Positions 18,484 to 26,290 of a DNA stretch of 64,000 nt are shown one piece after another. The DNA comes from Methylicorpusculum oleiharenae. Lineage in GTDB: Bacteria > Pseudomonadota > Gammaproteobacteria > Methylococcales > Methylomonadaceae. The notes under the pieces are model-generated. The model searched no databases, was not told the DNA's origin, and saw nothing but the letters and a program-made list of their open reading frames with translations. The stretch lies in contig NZ_WUTY02000001.1 of assembly GCF_009828925.2 (NCBI RefSeq), positions 2,758,492-2,822,491 on the forward strand, given 5' to 3'. The translations under genes and the position numbers were made by a program. How positions within the stretch are numbered: position 1 is the first letter of the stretch; every line of letters starts with the position of its first letter.

Positions 18484-19574
18484 TGGTGGGTATTTTTGGT
18501 GCTGGCCAGTTAGCCAGAATGCTGGCTTTGGCGGGCAAACCTTTAGGCTTGGAGTTCTTATTTTTGGATCCCGCATCCGAAGTCTGCGCTGCAGAGGTCG
18601 GTACTCATTTGCAGGGTGACTATACTGATCATGCTTTATTGATGCAGATGGCTGAGCAATGCGATGTGATCACGTATGAATTTGAGAACGTACCGGCTGA
18701 GACGATTGATTTTATTTCGGCACATGCAACGGTTTATCCGGCTCCCAAAGCGCTGGCTATCGGTCAGGACCGGTTGATAGAGAAGAACTTTTTGCGTGAT
18801 CTGGATATTCCTACGGCACCATTTGCCGCTGTCGACAGTTTGAATGATCTGGAAAATGCCGCTGCAAAAATTGGATACCCCGCATTACTGAAAACCCGCC
18901 GTCTGGGCTATGACGGTAAAGGTCAGGTCCTGTTGCGTTCATCTTCAGATCTGATAGTGGGTTGGGATGAGCTTATGGGCGCGCCATGCATATTGGAGGG
19001 CTTTGTTCCGTTTCGCAGGGAAGTCTCCATCATTGCTGTCCGAAGTGTTTCAGGTGAAATAGCCTACTATCCGTTGTCTGAAAATCATCATAAAGGCGGA
19101 ATCTTGCGGGTCGCCAAATGTTCTGAAAATGATCCATTGCAACAGCAGGCAGAGTCAATTGCGACCCGATTGCTCAGTGGCCTGGATTATGTAGGGGTCA
19201 TTGCGGTCGAATTGTTTGATGTTGATAGCCATCTTGTTGCCAATGAATTTGCGCCGCGTGTGCATAATTCAGGTCATTGGACTATTGAAGGCGCGGAAAC
19301 CAGCCAGTTTGAAAATCATCTCAGAGCGATTTTAGGTATGCCTCTGGGCAGGACATCCCCTCTGGGTTATTCAGCCATGCAGAATTTTATTGGCGGATTG
19401 CCGTCGCTAAAAGAATTGCTGAGCTTATCGGATGTTCATCCGCACTTTTATAACAAGGCGCCGAGAAAAGGCCGGAAAGTGGCGCATGCCACGGTTCGTG
19501 CGCACAGTCCTGAGCAGTTATCAGGGCGTATGGCGTATTTGGCAAAATTAGCCGGCCTTACGGACGATTCCTGA
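18480..19574 (+). CDS. purK: N5-carboxyaminoimidazole ribonucleotide synthase
   Basis: A 364-residue ATP-grasp enzyme carboxylating AIR with bicarbonate and ATP. It opens with [16 protein letters not shown] (nucleotide-fold loop) and shows [31 protein letters not shown] (ATP-grasp lysine/loop) and [33 protein letters not shown] near the end of the catalytic domain. It overlaps purE by 4 bp. A second start two codons on (MVGIFG) is possible. Identification is secure. Confidence 0.97.
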   Translation: MMVGIFGAGQLARMLALAGKPLGLEFLFLDPASEVCAAEVGTHLQGDYTDHALLMQMAEQCDVITYEFENVPAETIDFISAHATVYPAPKALAIGQDRLIEKNFLRDLDIPTAPFAAVDSLNDLENAAAKIGYPALLKTRRLGYDGKGQVLLRSSSDLIVGWDELMGAPCILEGFVPFRREVSIIAVRSVSGEIAYYPLSENHHKGGILRVAKCSENDPLQQQAESIATRLLSGLDYVGVIAVELFDVDSHLVANEFAPRVHNSGHWTIEGAETSQFENHLRAILGMPLGRTSPLGYSAMQNFIGGLPSLKELLSLSDVHPHFYNKAPRKGRKVAHATVRAHSPEQLSGRMAYLAKLAGLTDDS

Positions 19575-19633
19575 TCGATAGGGGTGATTGAGCATTTTTA
19601 AAAATCAGAAATCCAGCAATTGGCGAGGTTTAC

Positions 19634-19782
19634 AATAATTCTCAGTATGAACTTTTTATGTGGCTTTGAGGGTTGGCGTAAGCCTTGCGAGGAACGCCGT
19701 AGACCCATCCATGGGAGCTTTGGCGGCAGCATCCACGCAAAGCTTAAGCCTCTCCCTCTTAATCATCAAACTGGGAATCGTA
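19634..19782 (+). mobile_element. Family B miniature element, copy B1
   Basis: About 149 bp with ends TTCTCAGT and ACTGGGAA forming an imperfect inverted repeat. It is flanked by the 11-bp direct repeat GCGAGGTTTAC (19623-19633 and 19783-19793). The core GGCTTTGAGGGTTGGCGTA and CGCCGTAGACCCATCCA is shared with B2 (36369-36532). It lies in the purK to Anbu gap (19575-19900). Short frames through it are not genes. Confidence 0.7.
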
Positions 19783-19900
19783 GCGAGGTTTACCCGATTA
19801 AAATTTATTTTGCCTTATAAGTATGGACTGCTCCAATTAATCAGAAAGACCCGGCATTAAGGGTCCGCATGACCGTTTTAACTTTTAGAAAGATTTAATT

Positions 19901-20656
19901 ATGACTTATTGTATCGCCGCCTCATTAAATGAAGGGCTTGTTCTTGTCTCTGACTCAAGAACCAACGCTGGAATCGATAACGTCAGTACCTATGGAAAAA
20001 TGCACGCATTTGAAACGTCCAAGGACAGGACGATCGTCTTATTGAGCGCGGGTAACTTAGCGACGACTCAAGCTGTTTTGGAGCAGCTCAAAAGGGATAA
20101 AATCAAGGATGCAAAAATAAATATCAATACAGTGGATTATCTGTCGGAAGCGGCCCAGTATCTTGGGCAGGTCAGTCTTGAAAAACAAAAACAGCATATG
20201 GATGCAGAAGGGCAGTCCGCTTTCAATCCTTCGGCGACATTTATTCTTGCGGGGCAAATAGGCGATGAGCCGCCCGCCGCTTATATGATTTATGCTGAAG
20301 GCAATAACATTACCACCTCGGCTCATACCCCTTTTTTGCAAATAGGTGAAACAAAATACGGCAAGCCGGTATTGGACCGTTTTTTAAAGCCTGACAGTGA
20401 TCTGGACGAAGCGGCGCTGTGTTGTCTGGTATCTATGGATTCTACAATTCGTAGTAACGTGAGTGTGGGGCCGCCTATCGAAATGGTTATTTATCGAAAG
20501 GACAGTTACAGGCTCGACGAATACTATTGCTTTGAATCGGAAAACGCTTATATGTTAAATCTTCGAAAAAGCTGGGAAGCAACTTTGCGGGAAGCATTTT
20601 CAAGACTGCCCGCACTGGATAAAACAAGATCCAAGTCATTATTGGCTGATTTGTAA
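19901..20656 (+). CDS. Anbu proteasome-like peptidase
   Basis: 251 residues of the Ntn-hydrolase fold, the bacterial Anbu (ancestral beta subunit) branch related to HslV and 20S proteasome. After removal of Met1 the chain starts Thr1 (TYCIAAS), the expected nucleophile. Asp17 (VSDSRTNAG) and Lys32 (STYGKMH) match the catalytic partners. Anbu genes usually sit beside genes for a circularly permuted ATP-grasp protein, an Alpha-E protein and a transglutaminase-like protein. The first two are here, convergent at 20803-23291; the transglutaminase is not in the window. The substrate is unknown and no unfoldase partner is adjacent. Confidence 0.88.
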   Translation: MTYCIAASLNEGLVLVSDSRTNAGIDNVSTYGKMHAFETSKDRTIVLLSAGNLATTQAVLEQLKRDKIKDAKININTVDYLSEAAQYLGQVSLEKQKQHMDAEGQSAFNPSATFILAGQIGDEPPAAYMIYAEGNNITTSAHTPFLQIGETKYGKPVLDRFLKPDSDLDEAALCCLVSMDSTIRSNVSVGPPIEMVIYRKDSYRLDEYYCFESENAYMLNLRKSWEATLREAFSRLPALDKTRSKSLLADL

Positions 20657-20734
20657 TCGGTTATTAAATGCTTGATCACCCGTCATTTCAAGAAGCGTTC
20701 CTGAATAACGTGGGTCACTAAAGAGATTGGTTCA

Positions 20735-20751
20735 GGGCGGAAAAACCGCCC
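20735..20751. terminator. Hairpin between convergent genes
   Basis: A perfect GGGCGG-AAAAA-CCGCCC stem-loop between the Anbu gene (+) and the Alpha-E gene (-). No clear U-tract follows on either strand, so it is only a possible bidirectional terminator. Confidence 0.35.
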
Positions 20752-20802
20752 ATACAACGTCAGGCTAAATTCCAGGTTGTCTGATTTGTTTCTGGCACAT
20801 TC

Positions 20803-21783
20803 CTAAGCTGAGTTTTGCTCTTCTGTCTTGGGGGAAGATTGGATTTGATCCTGCGTGCTGTTTAGAAACCAGTGTTGTGCAATCTGAGCGTGTAAAACAC
20901 CCAGCCTGGATTGTAAATGATCCAGTATTACGCGTAGCTGTGTCTGAGTGGTTTGCCGCGTATCAATCAATTTGACGTAGTCTTGGAGTTCAGCCAATTT
21001 TTCAGGCAGCCGGTTGTGATTCGGTAACGATTTTATGGCGTCAGCCATTTCAAAAAGACAGCAATTGACGGAACGCGGCAAGGCTTCGTCCAAAAGCAGA
21101 TAATTAAGCACGTCATCATCCTTGATTCTGCTTCTAACGTGCCGGCGATACATCAGCAGGGCGTTTAGAGATTGCAGAATATTCATCCAAAGTATGTTCT
21201 CGTATTGGCGTGCGCTCGGGCTTCTGGCTTCCGATAACAGTATGGAGCCCAATTCGAGTATTCGTGTGGTCATGTCGGCCCGCTCAATATTTCTGCCGAG
21301 TCTAATGAACCGGTAAGCGTTGTCATGGCTCATATAGCCCGATAAAAGCCCGTTGAAACGTTGGCAGCCCTCTAAAATCTCATTTAAAAAAAGTACTCGG
21401 CTTCGGCGGTTAATTATCGCATCGATTTGTTTATTGCTGTAAAGGTAAAGCTCGTTAACCTGTCTCCAGGCTTCATCCGGCATCAGTTCGCGAGACGTGC
21501 GGATATTTTCGCGTGCAAAACTCAAAGAGGATAGTAGGGAGCCTGGGTGCGTTGAGTCTGTTAATAAGAAACGCGTTACGTTTCTTTCCTGGCTTGAACT
21601 GTATCGAGAATAGAATGCATCTTTGCAGCCATTGATTTGAATTAAATGCTGCCAGCCCATTTCTACGTCTTTGGGTAAGTCCATCAGTAAATTCATGTGC
21701 ACGTTAACTTGGCGAGCTATATTCTCAGTCCTCTCCAAATAACGAGCCAGCCAATATAAGCGCTCTGCAGAACGAGAAAGCAT
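20803..21783 (-). CDS. Alpha-E domain protein
   Basis: 326 residues, mostly alpha-helical, with the family opening MLSRSAERLYWLARYLERTENIARQVNVH and a helical core including RFIRLGRNIERADMTTRILELGS. Alpha-E proteins occur with circularly permuted ATP-grasp proteins in predicted peptide-ligation systems, where they may assist the ligase. The catalytic role is not established. Its start codon overlaps the stop of the ATP-grasp gene by one base (TGATG), showing tight coupling. The C-terminus (SSPKTEEQNSA) is polar and probably disordered. Confidence 0.88.
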   Translation of the reverse strand: MLSRSAERLYWLARYLERTENIARQVNVHMNLLMDLPKDVEMGWQHLIQINGCKDAFYSRYSSSQERNVTRFLLTDSTHPGSLLSSLSFARENIRTSRELMPDEAWRQVNELYLYSNKQIDAIINRRSRVLFLNEILEGCQRFNGLLSGYMSHDNAYRFIRLGRNIERADMTTRILELGSILLSEARSPSARQYENILWMNILQSLNALLMYRRHVRSRIKDDDVLNYLLLDEALPRSVNCCLFEMADAIKSLPNHNRLPEKLAELQDYVKLIDTRQTTQTQLRVILDHLQSRLGVLHAQIAQHWFLNSTQDQIQSSPKTEEQNSA

Positions 21784-23291
21784 CAGTTTGTCTCCATGTT
21801 GATTATCCAGGTATCTTTACTGCCGCCACCCTGTGATGAATTGACGACCAATGAGCCTTTCTTCAAGGCGACACGAGTCAATCCTCCGGCCGTAACGAAC
21901 GTGTTTTCTCCCTGGAGAATAAAAGGCCGCAGGTCAATATGTCGTGGTTCAAGTTTATTTTTGCACAAAGTCGGTGATGTCGATATCGCTAATGTTGGCT
22001 GGGCAATATAGTTTCTGGGGTTGCCCATCACTACTTTTCTAAACGCTTCTACTTCCTTGGCGGTTGCATGAGGTCCCACCAACATGCCATATCCACCGGA
22101 TTCATTGGCGGGTTTTACCACAAGTTCTGCCAGATGTTTAAGAACATAATCCAGATGCGCCGGATCGCTGCATAAATAGGTTTCTACGTTCGGCAGTATG
22201 GGTTCTTCATTAAGATAATAGCGAATCATTTCAGGAACGTAAGCATAGACAACCTTGTCGTCAGCCACTCCGGCTCCCGGTGCATTGGCCAGGGCCACAT
22301 TGCCTGCTTTCCATGCCCGCATCAGACCCGGCACGCCAAGGATGGAGTCTTTGCGGAAAACTTCGGGATCTAAAAAGTCATCATCAATACGCCGGTAAAT
22401 AACATCTACCTTTTCGTGACCTTCAATGGTGCGCATGTAGACACAATCGTCATCATCGACTATCAAATCGCCACCTTCAACCAATTGAGCGCCCATTTGT
22501 TGAGCGAGGTAAGCATGTTCAAAATAGGCCGAGTTATAAATGCCGGGTGTCAGAACCGCTATTTGAGGCTTACCGTTCGGATTAGGAGCGATTGAGCAAA
22601 GCATTTCATGCAATTGCGTCGGGTAATCATCTATAGGAAGGATCTCTATGTCTTGAAGCAATTCAGGGAATACGCGCTTGGTAATGATCCTGTTTTCAAG
22701 CATGTAGGATACGCCGGAGGGTACTCGCAGGTTATCTTCCAGTACATACATGATGCCATCTTTGTCACGCACTAAATCGGTGCCGCAGATGTTTGCCCAG
22801 ACATTATGTTTAGGCTTTATACCGACGCACTCTTTTCTGAAGTTTTTTGAGCTGCTTATTATTTCCCGCGGTATCAGGTTTTCCTTGATGAAGGTTTGCT
22901 GGTCGTAAACATCGCTGATAAAGCAATTTAATGCCGTCAGTCTTTGTTTAAGTCCTTTGTCTATGATTTTCCATTCACGCGCGTCAATGATTCTGGGAAT
23001 GATATCGAACGGCCAAGCTCTATCTATATTACCTTCATCGCTGTATACCGTGAAGGTAATGCCCATTTCCAGGATGGCAAGTTCGGCTGCTGTTTTTCGT
23101 TTATCTATATCTTCCCTGTTGAGGGTGTTTAGATACTGACAAAGCGTATGGCTGACGGCGCGCGGTTGATATTCGGCAAACATCAGTTCATCGTAGGCGT
23201 TATCGGTTTTATAGTTTTCCCAGATACTAGACATAGTGTCACTTTTTATTATGTGGTTACTTTCCTCTGATTTAAGCATAAAAAATGCCAA
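21783..23291 (-). CDS. Circularly permuted ATP-grasp type 2 protein
   Basis: 502 residues of the DUF404/DUF407 type, predicted to ligate amino acids or peptides with ATP. Motifs include GVSYMLENR, VLTPGIYNSAYFEHAYLA, VYRRIDDDFLDPEVFRKDS, GNVALANAPGAGVADDKVVYAYVPEMIRYYL, VVKPANESGGYGMLVGP (nucleotide-binding loop) and HIDLRPFILQG. The start is uncertain: ATGs at 23291 and 23279 open an extra segment not obviously part of the family, and ATG at 23234 (MSSIWENYK) fits the family better. It is first in a two-gene operon with the Alpha-E gene. Product and substrate are unknown. Confidence 0.9.
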   Translation of the reverse strand: MAFFMLKSEESNHIIKSDTMSSIWENYKTDNAYDELMFAEYQPRAVSHTLCQYLNTLNREDIDKRKTAAELAILEMGITFTVYSDEGNIDRAWPFDIIPRIIDAREWKIIDKGLKQRLTALNCFISDVYDQQTFIKENLIPREIISSSKNFRKECVGIKPKHNVWANICGTDLVRDKDGIMYVLEDNLRVPSGVSYMLENRIITKRVFPELLQDIEILPIDDYPTQLHEMLCSIAPNPNGKPQIAVLTPGIYNSAYFEHAYLAQQMGAQLVEGGDLIVDDDDCVYMRTIEGHEKVDVIYRRIDDDFLDPEVFRKDSILGVPGLMRAWKAGNVALANAPGAGVADDKVVYAYVPEMIRYYLNEEPILPNVETYLCSDPAHLDYVLKHLAELVVKPANESGGYGMLVGPHATAKEVEAFRKVVMGNPRNYIAQPTLAISTSPTLCKNKLEPRHIDLRPFILQGENTFVTAGGLTRVALKKGSLVVNSSQGGGSKDTWIINMETN

Positions 23292-23764
23292 TTGGAGGTT
23301 TTATTATGCAGGGTAGGCGAATATCCTTAACTGAAGAAAAGATTACGTTTTGGACTTAGCGATTTTTTTTGTTTGAAAGGATCTTGATGATTTTACTGAG
23401 CGTACTTAAAAAGGTCAGGAAAGGTTAACATTTAATTAGAACCGCTCTTGGAAAGTCAAGTACTACTCGGTGTGTTTTGGCGCATTGTTTTGGTGCGTTA
23501 TCGTGTGTGGTATGTATAAAGTGGTGCAGAGCATTGTCTGCGGCTTTATCCTTTGTTTTCAGGGAATCTGAATTGGTTCATAAACAGAGCAACTGGATAG
23601 CGATCAATCACTGTTTGGATAGGTATAAATTAAATTGCAGGCTTTAAGCACAATTAAAAAGTTTTAATCAAGCGGAGAGTATATTTTATAGAGAGGGGGG
23701 TTAATTGTGGCTTACTTGTGGGGTGCTTAAAAACCCCCGTCGAAGGTCAACGGGGGTGAATAAC
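23292..23764. other. Intergenic region upstream of the ATP-grasp operon
   Basis: 473 bp. TTTTGGCGC and TTTTGGTGCG (23475-23497) resemble the motif at 17524-17544. GCATTGTTTTGGTGC matches an E. coli glnA NtrC site at 12 of 15 positions, but no clear sigma54 promoter follows. A terminator for the gene at 23765 lies at 23732-23757. No coding frame was seen. Confidence 0.4.
23732..23757 (-). terminator. Intrinsic terminator of the 63-residue membrane protein gene
   Basis: The stem ACCCCCGT/ACGGGGGT (23733-23740 with 23750-23757) is followed on the minus strand by TTTTTAAG. It lies 8 bp after the stop of the gene ending at 23765. Confidence 0.85.
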
Positions 23765-23956
23765 TTATTCTACAGCTGTATTTGAAGTTTTTCTTTTAGC
23801 AAAAGTTTTTTCAACTTCAGCTTTTTGGATTTGTATAGCGTCGCTTGCCAAATGCTCGGTTTCTCTGCTTTTCAACACCAAAACAAGGACGACTGTCACG
23901 ACAATTATTCCGCCGATCCATAACCAAAAGTTATCTTTTTCTTGTGCTTCTGCCAT
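23765..23956 (-). CDS. Small single-helix membrane protein, unknown
   Basis: 63 residues: a short acidic N-terminus, one membrane helix (about 10-28, WLWIGGIIVVTVVLVLVL) and a charged tail of about 35 residues (KAEVEKTFAKRK). A GAGGAT ribosome site sits at good spacing before the ATG, and a strong intrinsic terminator follows, so the gene is very likely real and monocistronic. No family is recognised. Confidence 0.72.
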   Translation of the reverse strand: MAEAQEKDNFWLWIGGIIVVTVVLVLVLKSRETEHLASDAIQIQKAEVEKTFAKRKTSNTAVE

Positions 23957-23985
23957 TTTAATATCCTCTTTGTTATTTTAATAAT

Positions 23986-24039
23986 GATTAAAAACCCCCT
24001 CTCCTCAAAGGGGATTCCTTATAGCTGAAACTATAAGGA
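23986..24039 (-). terminator. Tandem hairpins with U-tract
   Basis: Read on the minus strand: a perfect 9-bp stem TCCTTATAG/CTATAAGGA (24016-24024 with 24031-24039), then CCCC/GGGG (24010-24013 with 23996-23999) followed by TTTTTAATC. It lies between the UPF0016 gene and the 63-residue gene. It may end the former's transcript or act in the leader of the latter. Confidence 0.5.
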
Positions 24040-24217
24040 TGCTGTCGATGTGATTATCTACGACAGGGCACTTTTTATCATGGTCGACTGTGTTGTGTCA
24101 AAACTATTGTGGGAATTTTAGTTAAATTCTAGGGTGGCAGATGTTTAAAGCGAATTTAAGGCATTGAAACACATGGTTATTTATTTTTATCGCGCGGCTA
24201 AAAAAGCAGAGTGCCGG

Positions 24218-24251
24218 GATTGTCTGAAAATTTTATGGTAATCAGACAATC
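24218..24251. terminator. 10-bp perfect inverted repeat downstream of the UPF0016 gene
   Basis: GATTGTCTGA (24218-24227) and TCAGACAATC (24242-24251) form a perfect stem with a 14-nt loop, 33 bp after the UPF0016 stop codon. On the minus strand the T-run begins only about 12 nt later, so it is not a classical terminator. Most of the remaining 23957-24284 gap is unassigned. Confidence 0.4.
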
Positions 24252-24284
24252 TTACTAATCAAAAGCGTTTGTTTTGCCCGTTTT

Positions 24285-24932
24285 TTATAAAACGGCAAAG
24301 CTTAAATAAGCTTGATAGCCTGCGGCAGCGGCCAAAATCAGAAAGATACTTCCGCTGATACGATGCAGTAACACCAACGGTATTTTTTTCATGATCGTTC
24401 TACCGGCAATAACCCCCAAGGCCGATGTAAAAGTGAGTGCACAGGTGGCCCCCAGCCATACGGCAATGGGCTGTGATGTGCTGCTTAAAGCGACAACGGC
24501 TAGCTGGGTTTTATCCCCAAATTCAGCTAAAGTGATCAGTAAAAACGTGGTGAAAAAAATGCCGTGCCCGCTTTTTTCCTTGATAACTTCATCGTCTTCT
24601 TCTTCCTTGGATAGCAAGGCATGAATACCGAAGACGGCAAACAGTAATGCAACGGTCGATGCAACAATATAATCCGGTAGCCAGCTGGCGATTGCTGCGC
24701 CAAAAATAACCGCCAAGGTATTCAGTAAGGCAAAAGCCGCAATGGCACCAAAAATAATCGGAAATGACCGATGTCTTGCTGCCAGGGTCATGCAAACCAA
24801 TTGGCTTTTATCACCGATTTCAGCGGCGGCGATCAGTGTAAAACTGGTCAGTCCGGTGAAGGACAGCTCGGCGAAGTTGATAGCCATAAAAGAGTTTGTC
24901 AGGTTTTGCAATGCAATTTGAGCGGTTTCCAT
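24285..24932 (-). CDS. UPF0016/GDT1 family cation transporter
   Basis: About 215 residues with six membrane helices in two repeats. Each repeat carries the family motif (AAEIGDKSQL and LAEFGDKTQL), separated by an acidic loop (KEEEDDEVIKEK). Bacterial members of this family export manganese, and the eukaryotic relatives move Ca/Mn. The frame is open upstream to 24983, but that extension overlaps a strong hairpin (24972-25001). I place the start at the ATG at 24932 (METAQ); 24887 (MAINF) is also possible. No start has a clear ribosome site. It lies beside a ZIP metal transporter on the same strand, which suggests a metal-handling cluster. Confidence 0.86.
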   Translation of the reverse strand: METAQIALQNLTNSFMAINFAELSFTGLTSFTLIAAAEIGDKSQLVCMTLAARHRSFPIIFGAIAAFALLNTLAVIFGAAIASWLPDYIVASTVALLFAVFGIHALLSKEEEDDEVIKEKSGHGIFFTTFLLITLAEFGDKTQLAVVALSSTSQPIAVWLGATCALTFTSALGVIAGRTIMKKIPLVLLHRISGSIFLILAAAAGYQAYLSFAVL

Positions 24933-24971
24933 AAAGGTTGATAGTGGGCAGTTGAATGATTGAGGTCGTTT

Positions 24972-25006
24972 AACGCGTCGCATGATGGGAAGCGACGCGT
25001 TTTTTC
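24972..25006. promoter_or_regulatory. Perfect 10-bp hairpin upstream of the UPF0016 gene
   Basis: AACGCGTCGC (24972-24981) pairs with GCGACGCGTT (24992-25001), and the + strand continues TTTTT. On the + strand it has terminator form, but no + gene precedes it. On the minus strand it would lie in the leader of the UPF0016 gene, about 40 nt before ATG 24932, or end the ZIP transcript without a U-tract. I did not recognise a yybP-ykoY (Mn) riboswitch here. Confidence 0.4.
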
Positions 25007-25038
25007 GGAATGGGAGGGTCGTGTTTAAAGGTTCTGAG

Positions 25039-25986
25039 TTAACCCAACATATTATCCAGAGCCATCATGATGATAAAACCGATCATTAATGCAAAAGTCG
25101 CCAGACGCGAGCGGCCATTAGAATGGGTTTCCGGGATGATTTCTTCGCTGATAACAAACAGCATGGCGCCGGCAGCAAAGCCCATGGCGATGGGAAGTAT
25201 AGGTGAAAACACGGTGACCATGGTAATCCCCAGCAATCCCCCGACAGGCTCAACCAATCCTGTTGCTGTGGCTATCCCAACGGCTCGCCATTTGTTGTAT
25301 CCCAGTCCTACCAAAGGCAAGGCTACGGCCAAGCCTTCAGGAAGGTTTTGTAAGGCGATTGCCGTCGCTAATACGATTCCGTTTTTCATATCACCGGAGC
25401 CAAAGCTTACGCCTACCGACATGCCCTCAGGAAAGTTATGTATCGTGATGGCAATAATAAACAGCCAGATCTTTTTTAACGAAGTTAACTGGTTATCCAG
25501 CGCCGCATCAAAATGGATGTGCGGTAACTGGCGGTCTGCAATGTCAAGAAACAAAGCGCCTATCACCATGCCTAGCGAGACCACCCATAGGCCATTTCCA
25601 GGCCATATCTCATTGCCATAGGCTATGCCGGGAACCAGCAACGAAAAAGCGGTTGCCGCGAGCATCACACCGGCGGCTGCGCCCAGCATGCTGTTGAAGA
25701 GGTTTCTGGAAATGTTTGTAAAAAATAAAGCAGGTATGGCGCCGACGCCTGTCGCGAGGCCTGCCAAAATACTGGCGAGGAAGCCGATGACCACTATTTT
25801 GCCGAAAATCAGATAAAGCCCACCGAATACGATGACCTGGGATGCGGCAAAAACTCCGGCTAAGGTCATCCATCTTTTGGGTGGAGGCATATCCATGAGT
25901 TTTTTGTAGTATTCGCTTTGTTGAACTTTTTGTACTTGAGAGCCGTAAAATTGCTGAATTTTTGTGGCAATGGGTGGGTTAGTCAT
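25039..25986 (-). CDS. ZIP family metal transporter
   Basis: About 315 residues with eight predicted helices. The metal-binding helices carry HNFPEGMSVGVSFGSG and QNLPEGLAVALPLVG, the hallmark of ZIP zinc/iron importers, plus ATGLVEPVGGLLG and FVISEEIIPETHSNG. The frame is open to 26118, but the first ATG that fits the family is at 25986 (MTNPPIATK); longer versions would run into the divergent promoter of the TonB receptor. Zinc is the most common substrate of this subfamily, though the metal cannot be read from sequence. It is divergent from a TonB-dependent receptor, suggesting import of the same metal across both membranes. Confidence 0.9.
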   Translation of the reverse strand: MTNPPIATKIQQFYGSQVQKVQQSEYYKKLMDMPPPKRWMTLAGVFAASQVIVFGGLYLIFGKIVVIGFLASILAGLATGVGAIPALFFTNISRNLFNSMLGAAAGVMLAATAFSLLVPGIAYGNEIWPGNGLWVVSLGMVIGALFLDIADRQLPHIHFDAALDNQLTSLKKIWLFIIAITIHNFPEGMSVGVSFGSGDMKNGIVLATAIALQNLPEGLAVALPLVGLGYNKWRAVGIATATGLVEPVGGLLGITMVTVFSPILPIAMGFAAGAMLFVISEEIIPETHSNGRSRLATFALMIGFIIMMALDNMLG

Positions 25987-26290
25987 GAAAGTACCCTGAG
26001 CTGGTGAATGAATGTAAAAGCTGCTCAAGGAGTCAGAAAAACGCAGTGTGGGCCTTGAGCTGGGTTGGTTAACACTTCGAACTCTAGCCGGGTCTGTTGC
26101 CTGTAAACAGACAATCACCTATCAGAGTACCGTTGGTCGTGCTTATTATAAACAATTAAGGCTGAATCACTTCAATTTCGTGGGGGCATTCGCTAAGGTA
26201 GTAGGAATATTTCCTTTTTATTCAAGGCCGATAGTTATGTTTGAATCATCTGAATATCATAGCGATCCAGATTTTTACGAGATAAAAGGA
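25987..26290. promoter_or_regulatory. Divergent control region of ZIP transporter and TonB receptor
   Basis: 304 bp between the two likely starts. It includes an inverted repeat GTCTGTT-n7-AACAGAC (26092-26098 with 26106-26112) and an AT-rich TTATTATAAAC block near 26145 that could be the -10 of the receptor promoter. No clear Fur or Zur box was found. Confidence 0.4.

Noticed and set aside
19620-19860. Overlapping 66-codon frames after purK
   Set aside because: They lie inside repeat B1 and have no ribosome site or recognisable composition.
24972-25006. Intrinsic terminator on the plus strand
   Set aside because: It has terminator form but no plus-strand gene lies upstream. Recorded instead as a structured leader of the minus-strand gene.
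25987-26118. 44-residue N-terminal extension of the ZIP transporter
   Set aside because: It reads into the divergent promoter region and has no family similarity; MTNPPIATK at 25986 is the likely start.
26048-26290. 81-residue N-terminal extension of the TonB receptor
   Set aside because: It overlaps the ZIP transporter control region. The signal peptide begins at ATG 26291 directly behind AAAGGA.
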